Source of the DNA: Thereva unica
Taxonomy: Eukaryota; Arthropoda; Insecta; Diptera; Therevidae
NCBI GenBank assembly: GCA_949987705.1
Contig: OX465282.1
Location: forward strand, 69,065,922 to 69,129,921
DNA: 64,000 bases
Reading direction: 5' to 3'
Under the pieces are notes generated by a model. The model had not been told where the DNA came from. It searched no databases and was given only the letters and a program-made list of their open reading frames with translations. Made by a program: the position numbers and the translations under genes. Below, one piece after another: positions 11,063 to 20,728 of this stretch; positions within the stretch are counted from its first letter, which is position 1; each line of letters opens with the position of its first letter.

Positions 11063-13048
11063 TTGATGTCCACTAATCCTCATCAGGACCAACAGCAGGA
11101 CGAAATAACCAGCGACCCCGAATCACCAGCCGCTAGACAAGACGGATCGGCAACCACATCAACGCCACTAGCAGTACCATCGGCATCACAGCAGCTAGGA
11201 GCAGCACTCGTTACCACAACACCAGTCAACACCCCCCGACGCCTCCCGCCTACAATCAACACCCCTTTATCGCCAAGAAGACTTCGTAGCGGAAGACTAC
11301 TACCTGAAATTACCCAAGTAAGTTTACAAAATTATTTAACACAATTATATAGTAAGGCAAGGGAAGACCAAAAATTCTCGATCTTTCAATGCGAAGGGCT
11401 TGACCGTGAATTAAGAAAAAGTCGCGAGCAAAGACTCGCACAAATAAGCAAGTTTCAAGAAGCGACTACAAGATTCGCCCAAGAGATCAAGAATTTTAAG
11501 GGGTTCCCAAGCCTTGAATCATTAGAGAGTAAAAATATAAACCACAACAAAAGATCAGAAGAAGAAGATTCACCAGGTAGTGTCCTAGAAAGTAGTGGGG
11601 GTGAGGTATTGCTAAATTGGGTGAGCGTATCTCTTTCAGACTCCGACCAGGAGCTGATACTAGACGATCACGAACCCAAGTACAATAAATTTTTAAATAT
11701 GGCGGATTTCACCAGAGTAGCAAGACTAACCTCGGAGTTAGTCCCTATATTCTCTGGTGGACAGTCCCCCAATATAGTTATAGAGCTACAAACCTTCATA
11801 GGTTGCTGCAAAAGGGCCATCCAGTGTCTCAGTGAACTGGATAAACCTGCGTTCCTCCAAATATACCCTACCAGGTTACGCGGCGAAGCGTACCAACTCA
11901 TAGCGTCTACACAGCCGGCAACATTTGAGGACGCCGAAAAACTGTTAAACCAGACTTATTTACCGCGAGAAACTTACCAGGAGGTGGTCAATAAATTGAT
12001 CACCACCAGGCAATACCCCTTGGAGACCCTTATTGCCTTCACGGCCAGAATCAAAGGAATGCTGCAAGTTTGTAAGGAAGCAGCATACACCAAATATGGT
12101 GCATTAGCAGCACCAGCAGTTCAAGCTCAGTTGGAAGACTTTGCCAAAAATGCCTTACGGAGTGGGGTCACCAACCCCCACCTCTGTCAGTACCTCCTAA
12201 CCGTAGGAGAAGAAACTCTGGACAACCTAGTTCAAAAGGCTCTAGACATGGAGCGCCTACAACAAACTGCCCTAAACCTACAGCCCAGTGCCACTGCTAC
12301 AATATACCCTGACATCACGCCCCTAAGTAACCAAAACCCCACAATCAATCCGGTTCAGAATGCCGCATGTTACCCGCCACAAAATACCACAAACCTCTCA
12401 CCGCCAACCACCAACCCCACGCCTCAGTATGGGGTATATAATACGATAACCCAACTTCCGAACAGAAACAGTGGGTCCACCGTATATTCACCTGGCTGGA
12501 ACACACCAACACAAACGCCCACTTATGATAAACCGACTCCAATGGTCACGAGTTACCCGCAGGGCACACAATCGCCCCCTAAAGGCTGGCACCAACCACA
12601 AAACATGCCACCCAACAGACCAAGGACGACAACAGCGGCTGTGATCTGCAATTTCTGCCGCAGGAAGGGACATACTTATAGCGAGTGCCTAACGCGAAAA
12701 AATACCCCTTTCTGTACTCACTGCCAGGAATATAATCACGATATTCGGGACTGTCGGCGACTGAGAAACAGTAATCAATATACCCAACGCCCCAGTAACA
12801 GATATACGCCGACCCCGAATAACACCCATCACCCGAACCCTCATTCTAGAAATACTCCCCAAGGAAATGAAGAAAACCAGGCTTCCAACAGCTCTAGCAC
12901 ACGCAGAGTATATAACTTCACCCAAAAATGTGACTTCTGCAACAGACGGGGCCACACGGTGAGCGAATGTCATCAAAGGATGAAGTGGGAGTCCCAAAAT
13001 TCGGGAAACGCCCAGCAGTCGGGTCAGAACTCCCCGACTCGACAATAG
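11063..13048 (+). CDS. gag: Gypsy Gag polyprotein
   Basis: An intact 661-codon frame encoding the structural capsid/nucleocapsid precursor of the gypsy element. The N-terminal 100 residues are Ser/Thr/Pro/Gln-rich. The middle (about 205-400) is the helical capsid region, with ELQTFIGCCKRAIQCL and LLNQTYLPRETYQEVVNKLI. A Pro/Asn/Thr-rich linker follows. Three CCHC zinc knuckles lie near residues 529-542 (CNFCRRKGHTYSEC), 551-564 (CTHCQEYNHDIRDC) and 623-636 (CDFCNRRGHTVSEC). They should bind the genomic RNA. Three knuckles is more than the usual one or two. The ORF overlaps pol by about 80 bases in the -1 frame. The first codon I accept could be 11063 or the ATG at 11066; the exact start is not decidable here. 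Confidence 0.93.
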   Translation: MMSTNPHQDQQQDEITSDPESPAARQDGSATTSTPLAVPSASQQLGAALVTTTPVNTPRRLPPTINTPLSPRRLRSGRLLPEITQVSLQNYLTQLYSKAREDQKFSIFQCEGLDRELRKSREQRLAQISKFQEATTRFAQEIKNFKGFPSLESLESKNINHNKRSEEEDSPGSVLESSGGEVLLNWVSVSLSDSDQELILDDHEPKYNKFLNMADFTRVARLTSELVPIFSGGQSPNIVIELQTFIGCCKRAIQCLSELDKPAFLQIYPTRLRGEAYQLIASTQPATFEDAEKLLNQTYLPRETYQEVVNKLITTRQYPLETLIAFTARIKGMLQVCKEAAYTKYGALAAPAVQAQLEDFAKNALRSGVTNPHLCQYLLTVGEETLDNLVQKALDMERLQQTALNLQPSATATIYPDITPLSNQNPTINPVQNAACYPPQNTTNLSPPTTNPTPQYGVYNTITQLPNRNSGSTVYSPGWNTPTQTPTYDKPTPMVTSYPQGTQSPPKGWHQPQNMPPNRPRTTTAAVICNFCRRKGHTYSECLTRKNTPFCTHCQEYNHDIRDCRRLRNSNQYTQRPSNRYTPTPNNTHHPNPHSRNTPQGNEENQASNSSSTRRVYNFTQKCDFCNRRGHTVSECHQRMKWESQNSGNAQQSGQNSPTRQ

Positions 13049-16000
13049 TAGGTAAAAATAAAAAGGGGAAAACTCGGCACCCCCAGGCCCGAATTCCACT
13101 TGTAACGCTACCATTAGATATTAGTCGCGACGGCAGGGTACAATTACTAGTGGACTCGGGTGCCGAGGTAAGTATAATAAAAAAGAACAAACTGCGTAAA
13201 GGGACAAATGTGGACAAAAACAAAAGATGCACGTTGCAGACGCCATGCGGAACCACCAAAACAATAGGAAGCTGTGAAGGAAATTTCCCCCTCCAAACCA
13301 AAATACCCAACACTTTTCAGGTAGTACCCGACACGCCAGATTTCTTAAACGATGGATTGTTAGGTTACGATTTTATCTCCAAAAACTGCAATGTGGAAGG
13401 ACCAAACAAACGGTTGGAATTTCCATGTACGGAAACCAACCCCACAGCATTCAGCGTCCCCCTAACTGTCAACGAGCAGCCAAAACAAAAGGGGACAGTC
13501 GATGAGAACCATTCTTCAGGGAAAGCTTCAATAGAGACTAAATGCGCTAACCACAGTGCCTCCAAGATCCCTATTAAGGATACTTACTGCTCAACCACGC
13601 TGACAACCGAAGAACGCCAAACTCCACCATTGCAGAAAACCGTGGAATTAGAAACGCCACAATGCGTGCCAGCACGTACCCAAAAGCTAGTTATGATCCC
13701 GTTAAGGCTACAAGAGGAGATGGTCTGTTTCTCGCAAGAAATAGACGGCGGAGTCTTCCTATCTAACGGAATTCTACCCATGGGCTTAGATAACGTCGCA
13801 GTAGGTATACTGAATAGCACCAACGCCCCGATTAAGCTTAACAAACTTGATCTAAAACTGATCCCAGCCCACAATTTTCAAATAACTCCACTAGAGAAGG
13901 TAATCTTCCCAACACCTGAGAGGTCTCATCCACCCAAGGACCTGAATAATAACGAACCTAAAAGGCCTTCCCACAAGGCAATAATGGCATTTCTGACCAC
14001 CGTAGCGGTATTCATATTAAACCACCTGGTAAACATATGGAACCACGGTGGAACACCAAAAGGGACTATCACGTCCTCGAACCAGAATCCTAAATTAGCA
14101 CATACAAAAAATTCGCCTCCGGCAAAGCCAAAAAAACTAAACGGGCGAGCAACTAAGAATAAAAAGAACGGGAAAGTATCCTGGGTCCATTATATACAGC
14201 ACGCACCTGCAGGCAGCGAAAGTCAGGATCATACCGAATGTCCTGACCGCCTAGAAAAACTCCAGGAAGAGCTAAACTTGGACAGCAGCCTAAGTGCTGA
14301 AGAGAAAGAATCAATCATGGAACTATGTCATGAATATAACGATATTTTCCATCTGAAAGGGGACCTACTCACCTATACTACCGCGATAAGTCACGAAATT
14401 CCCCTGATGCAGGACCAAGCCCCTGTAAATCAGAAGATGTATAGACTGCCAGAGTCTCAGAGGCAAATTATAAATGAACAAATGAAAGAGATGCTGGAAA
14501 ATGACATCGTCCAGCCCAGCAAAAGCCCGTGGAACTCCCCCTTACTACTAGTTCCCAAAAAGGCGGGCCCTGATAATGAAAAAAGGTGGCGGGTCGTCGT
14601 CGACTTTCGTAAATTAAACGAAAAAACTATCGGCGACGCCTACCCTTTACCTCGTATTGAGGATATCTTGGACCAGTTAGGTCATTCTCGTTATTTTACT
14701 ACTCTCGATCTAGCCAGCGGCTATCATCAGGTCCTGGTCGACCCCAAAGATCGAGCCAAAACCGCATTCAGCACTAACTATGGGCATTACGAATTTAAGC
14801 GAATGCCATTTGGGCTCAAAGGAGCCCCTGCGACCTTTCAGAGGTTAATGAACTATGTCCTCACAGGCCTACAAGGACTAGAATGCTTTGTATACCTGGA
14901 CGACAGTCATCTATGGCAAGAACCTCTTAGATCATAATCAGAAGCTAAGAAAAGTGTTTGACAAGTTGCGCGAGCACAACCTCAAATTACAGGTCGAGAA
15001 ATGTCAGTTCTTAAGAAAGGAGGTCGTATACTTAGGGCACATTTGCTCCGAAAAAGGGGCCCTTCCAGACCCAAGGAAAACGACATGTGTCCAAGAATTC
15101 CCCAAGCCTCGCACGGTACGGCAAGTACAATCTTTCCTAGGGCTAGCCAATTATTACCGGAAGTTTATACCGGGTTTTTCGAAAACGGTGCGCCCCATAA
15201 CCAATCTTCTTAAAAAGGGAGCAAAATTTTCCTGGACTGACTCATGCCAGGAAGCGTTTGAAAGTATAAAGGCCTCATTAGTCGCACCTCCCTTGCTGGT
15301 GTACCCAGATTTTACAAAACCATTTAACCTCACAACGGATGCCAGCGGTGAAGCTATAGGGGCTATCCTCTCACAAGGCGAGGTAGGAAAAGACCAACCC
15401 ATAGCTTACGCCAGCCGGACCTTAAACAAGGCCGAACGAAATTACTCAACCATAGAAAAGGAGTTACTGGCTATTGTATGGGCAGTAAAAAACTTTCGTT
15501 GCTACCTGCAAGGCCGCAAATTTACAGTCTACACAGACCACAAACCGCTAAAAGGAGTCTTTAATGTGAAAGATCCTACGACTCGCCTCGTACGCTTTCA
15601 CCATAAGCTTTCGGAGTTCGATTATAAAATCGAGTATAAGCCTGGTAAATATAATACCAACGCCGATGCCCTCAGCCGCATCCCGCAGGAGGATGACAAC
15701 AAAGACAATCATACTTTCATGGTAGAAGCTGTCGTCCATGCACCCATGAACAACCCAACCCAAAGTCACTTAAACGACCACATGAAATGCAACGCCGTCA
15801 CACGGAGCCAAGCGAAAGAACTCGGAACTCCAGCACTCACAGATTTTAAAGGGGCAACCGAAGAGCCCGATATAAACTACTTTGTTGAGACACAAGGCGA
15901 CACAAGTCATGTCAGTCCACAACCACCGGTCGGCGACACGCCACAATCAGCCTCACCACAGACCCAGTCGGGCCAAGCTGAAAGGCCACCATCAGAAAAC

Positions 16001-17086
16001 CGAGAAACGGAACCTCCCTCTAAGCGCAGGATAGAGGTTATAACTAACCCTGAGGAGATTTCAACGATCCTAAAAGACTATCATGACTCCCCCTTTGGCG
16101 GTCATCAAGGCGTTATTAAAACGTACGGAAGGATCCGGAAGAAATACTGGTGGCGAGGTATGCTAGCGGACATTCGAAGGTATATTAAGAAATGCAAAAA
16201 GTGTCAGACGATGAAGGCGACACCACCCATTAAGATGCCGATGGTAATTACTGACATAGCCGAGAGACCGTTTGATAAGGTTTATTTGGATATTGTGGGA
16301 CCTTTGGAAACTACGTATACGGGTAACCTGTATATCTTAACATTCCAGGATAACCTAACGAAGTTAGTCGACTGTTACGCTATGCCGAATGCAGAGGCCG
16401 ATACCGTAGCCCGAATCGTCTTCGATCAAATAATCACACGCTACGGTATCCCGAAACAAATAGTGACAGACCAAGGCACTAATTTCCTTAGCGACCTATT
16501 TAAAGGACTATGCAAACTGCTTAGAATTAAGAAGTTACAAACATCGGCGTACCACCCTCAGTCGAACGGAGCCCTGGAGAGAGCCCATCGACCGATCGTA
16601 GAATATTTGCGTAGTATTACGGACCAAAATCCCAAATCATGGGACCAGTACTTACGCACAGCGGCATTTGTTTACAATACCAGCGTCCATGATGGCACGA
16701 AACTTACGCCCATGGACTGCCTATACGGATTTTCACCCGACGTTCCCTCCAACCTAAAAAGGGATCCAGATCCAGTGTATAACCACGAAAGCTATTACCA
16801 TTTACTAAAATACAAGTTACAACGCACCTACTCCATAGCCCGGCAGAACCTTTTAGCCAGTAAACAAAAATCTAAGTTAGCGTACGACCAAAGAATAAGG
16901 CCACATACCTTCCACGTCGGTGACCGAGTCCTAATAAAAAGTGAAAACCGAAAAGGCAAACTGGCCCCCATCTGGAAAGGACCATTCTCGGTAATAGCCA
17001 TCCCCGGCCCGGTAAACACCACTGTCAAACTCGGGAACAGACAAACTACGGTGCATAATAACCGCCTAAAGCTTTTCTACGAATAA
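12967..17086 (+). pseudogene. pol: Gypsy Pol (protease-RT-RNase H-integrase), broken at the YLDD motif
   Basis: Two frames make up pol. The first (12967-14937) has the aspartic protease motif LLVDSGAEVS (about residue 60) and reverse transcriptase from about residue 480 (VVVDFRKLNEKT, FTTLDLASGYHQ, MPFGLKGAPATFQ) up to FVYLDD at 14891-14904. There two bases are missing after the second Asp codon, and the frame runs to a stop at 14937. The other frame, entered at 14888, continues with VIYGKNLLDH, RNase H (LTTDASGEAIGAIL, YTDHKPLKG), the integrase HHCC zinc finger (about 16050-16200: GGHQGV, KKCKKCQTM), and the DDE core (YLDIVGPL, IVTDQGTNF, GALERAHR). No other lesion is obvious, so this copy appears dead only because of a 2-base loss in the catalytic loop. 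Confidence 0.93.
13003..13009 (+). promoter_or_regulatory. Putative -1 ribosomal frameshift site, G GGA AAC
   Basis: In the gag frame the codons here are tcG GGA AAC, a canonical X XXY YYZ slippery heptamer. A -1 slip puts ribosomes into the pol frame, which is open through this point. It is the only good slippery heptamer I see in the gag/pol overlap. Confidence 0.75.
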
Positions 17087-18082
17087 ATCGTCTTAGCCTT
17101 TTAGACACTGTAATAGCATTTAGGAGAAATCCACAACCCCGAACTCGCTCCATGACACTACCTAGGGCCGTTCAATTAGTAGGCGAAAGAACTTAATACT
17201 AAAATCAAAAAGAATTCCACAATACAGCAAAAAAAAAATAATATAACAATAAACTTAAGAAGAGAAAGCAAAAATAAGTAAGTAAAATAAAATATAGTTA
17301 CGCTAATTAAGAAAAATTAGATGTAAGCAAAATGTGGAAAGAACAAAATAAACAAAATTTACCAAAACAAAATAAACTAAGAAAAATTAGATCTAAGGAA
17401 AATGTCGAAAGAAGAAAGAGAGAAGTATCCACAATACCGTAAAAATAATAAACTAGGAGAAAAATAAAATTAAGAATAAAAAACATAAATAATAAGGTAA
17501 AATAATATGATTACGTTAATTAAGAGGAAAAATGTAAGTTAAATTTCCAATAAAACAAAATAAAATAAACAAAACTTACCAAAACATAATAAACTAAGAA
17601 AAATTAGATGTAGAAAGAAGAAAAAGAGAGAATTCCATAAATAATCTAAATAAACAGCATTATTTCAAAGTCAATAAAAATGAAAGTACATAGTAGAAAT
17701 TTAAGTAGTAGATTAAAGCAAACCAAATTCCACAAATCCACAATGCTTTATTTGCTTGGCGAAAGGGTATGATTGAAACTAAAAAAAGAGCCTAATATGG
17801 TTTAAAACAAAAAACAATAATAATGTAATACAAAACAAAGATACCAATTTTTAACAAAATTTAATTAGCACAAACCGCTCCTTCCAAAATACATACACAA
17901 TCGGTACTCACGTAACAAGAAATTTTTGGCTCGAGGGAGGAATTTTTACACTTCTTTAGCTATGTCTATTAGCTATCACCACTATGTTAGTGGCTATCAC
18001 CCTTTAAGTATACTCTTCAACGGCCACCCCCTCAATCCTCGAGTACGAGAATCGCCTTACTTCGTAGCGATTCTCTTGCTCT
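17087..18082. other. Gypsy 3' untranslated region
   Basis: About 1 kb of A-rich sequence with repeated aaaataaactaagaaaaattagat segments and no coding frame. An envelope gene is absent. Confidence 0.7.
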
Positions 18083-18095
18083 AAGGGGGAAGGAA
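18083..18095 (+). other. Polypurine tract
   Basis: AAGGGGGAAGGAA directly abuts the 3' LTR start at 18096. This is the expected position for the plus-strand primer. Confidence 0.9.
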
Positions 18096-19896
18096 TGTTG
18101 TGGACCAAATATTCGCTAAATTCTCCCAAAAATAATTGACCCTTTTCCCTAAATAATGGAATTGCGCGTTGTTCATTAACCATTTTCAAGGTCCAACAAG
18201 AAATACAAGTTTGATAAATTAAACCTCAAACAAAAATTACAAAACTCATATTGCAATCCCAGTTGCAGTTATTACAACCATGCACATTTTCCCTGCACGG
18301 GAACGACAGCGGTGCCGGTAATATGAGTCCTTTGTCTGATAAGATAATTTACGCGCTCGCTTCAGGTGTGAGAAACGCTAAATAGGCACTTAACGTGCGA
18401 ACAAAAATTAAATAAATTGAAGGTCAAAGTCGCCCGTGAGAACTGCCAAATCCGCAGTTTTTCTTGAATGGAGAGCGATTTTGTGAAAATGGCGAGTTTT
18501 TGAGTTTGTAAGAAAAAGTAATTTTTCTGAAAAACGGAGGGTTGGTTTTGAAACACGGACCGCGAGGGTTGTAAAAAAGTGAGTTCGGTTTTCGTGAGTT
18601 CAGTCTTTTGAGTTCGGTTTTTCAATGGGCGCTGGGATAAAAAATTAAAGTATTGGGATAAAAAATTGAAGTATTGTGATGAAAAAGTGAAGTATTGTGG
18701 TTAGGAATAATTAAAGTTAAAAAAGTAGAGCAAAGCATTGTGGTGAAGAATTAAAATTAAATAAAAAATTGAAGTATTGTGATGAAAAAATGAAGTATTG
18801 TGGTTAGGAATAATTAAAGTTAAAAAAGTAGTAAATAAAAAATTAAAGTATTGAGATAAAAAATTAAAGTATTGAAATAAAAAATTGAAGTATTGTGATG
18901 AAAAAATGAAGTATTGTGGTTAGGAATAATTAAAGTTAAAAAAGTAAAGCAAAGCATTGTGGTGAAGAATTAAAATTAAAGAAAAATTTGAAGGATTGTG
19001 GAGAAATCGAAATTAAAGAAATGATTTAGAATAATGTGAATAAGAATTAAGATTAAAGAAAAAATTGAAGTATTGTGGAGAAGAATCGAGATTAAAGAAA
19101 TAGTGTAAAGGATTGTGGAAAAGAAATAGAAGTTAAAGCAATAGTTTAAAGTTTTTTAAAGAAATAAAATAAAACCTGAAAAGGAAAGTGTTGTGTTTAA
19201 GCATTGTAATTAAGGATTGAAATATTGCAGTTGAGGACATGTAAGTAACAGTTGAATAAGAATTGTGTCACAGAAAACGGTTCACAACCAAAAAAAAAAA
19301 ACACGAAAGATCTAAAGCAAAAGTAAAAAGTCGTATATATATATACTATTAAAGCAAAAGTCAAGAATCATATATATATAGTCTTACATACCCTATATCC
19401 ACAACCCATCGAATATATATATTTATATATATAACACTAAAGAACATATATTCCTATATATACATACTAGCAAAAACCCGCGTGCGTTGCAACGCCTTTT
19501 AATAAAAAAAAATTATGTGGGCATACTCCGGGATAGGAAATGGTTATAATGAAGCATGGTTATGGGTACATAAAAGAATTTAGAGTTACCTATAAAAATA
19601 TGCTTCAAATTTATTAAAATTCGAGGTTGAGCACCACCTATCGGAAAAATTGAGTACTACGTGCATAACAGACACCTAGGCAATCATATTCAGAATACGT
19701 TGGCAACATTAGCTGTGTTCCTTTTCTACTTTTTAGTACTTGTGAGCAGAGCAGAAAAGGAACGCAAAATTTGCTGATTTGAGTAAAACCTATCTTAACA
19801 TTTTTGATGTTATTTTAGTTGTATATAAACAAAAAGTTAAAAGAATTTACAACAAAATAGAAATTTATCATACATTATATTCGTGTAACTTTTAAG

Positions 19897-20450
19897 CTTT
19901 TTGCAGCGCACGCCAGGATGGGCGAATTTTTTCCGATTTACGTGATACTTATATTGTTATATTTTGGCCTATTCCTGTAGGTGATAATGATGATCCGATT
20001 CACATTTTAAATTCTATTGCCTCTACCATCGGCCATAAGCTATCACCATATGTAAATGTGTTCCGGCCACGATTGCGAAGTCGCCTTGAGTCGCCGATGG
20101 TAAACGACAGGAAGATTAGCCCGCTAATAATTGTAAAGTTTCCTTCTGCTAACGAACAGCAAGAATTTCTGAAGAAAACTCGCCAGCACGGTACTCTAAT
20201 GCTGAATAAACTGAACCTGGGCTATTCAACTAACAGCCTGGTCTACGTTAACGAAAGCTTAACGTCGAAAAACAGTGACATACTGCGGACGGCGCGGAAG
20301 CTCCTTAAGAGGAATCTTGTGTCATCTGTGTTTACTCGTCGTGGCTTAGTATTTGTGCAGTTGGAAAAAAATAAGCGTGCCCAAATATTTACTTCGGCAC
20401 TCGACCTGGATGAGGCAGTCAACTCTGTGTCAACTCCTGGATCACAGTGA
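19897..20450 (+). pseudogene. LINE ORF1 protein, C-terminal part
   Basis: The frame is open from just after a stop at about 19894 to 20450, without a good start until the ATG at 20058. It contains PIHILNSIASTIGHKL, SPLIIVKFPSANEQQEFLKK, VYVNESLTSKNSDILRTARK and FTRRGLVFVQLEKNKR. It aligns by eye, motif by motif, with the 300-residue ORF1 protein at 31710-32612 (FVVKFSCPN, IFVSESLSKN, SSRRGIVYIQ). The N-terminal coiled coil is missing. It would be an RNA-binding chaperone in an intact element. Here it is a 5'-truncated remnant. Confidence 0.75.
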
Positions 20451-20728
20451 AGAAGTTTAGGAGCAGCTCTTTGCCACTGGGGTCAATATCTACGATCTAC
20501 GCATGATAGTAACTATTATTTTTAAGTATATGTTGATAGTAACTATTATTTTTAAGTATAACTTAATTTTAAGGTCTTATAGATTTCCTCCTCACTGTGT
20601 TGTTTCTCTCTATCTTCTTCTTCCGCTTCCTCTTACGGCTCTTCCCCTTCTATTTTCCTCTGCTTTCTTGATATTTTCTTTGTCGTTGCTTCTGTATTCT
20701 TGGTTGTGCGTTATGATAAAATTTAATT

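Noticed and set aside
17087..18082. An envelope gene after gypsy integrase
   Set aside because: No open frame of useful length. The region is A-rich non-coding sequence leading to the PPT.
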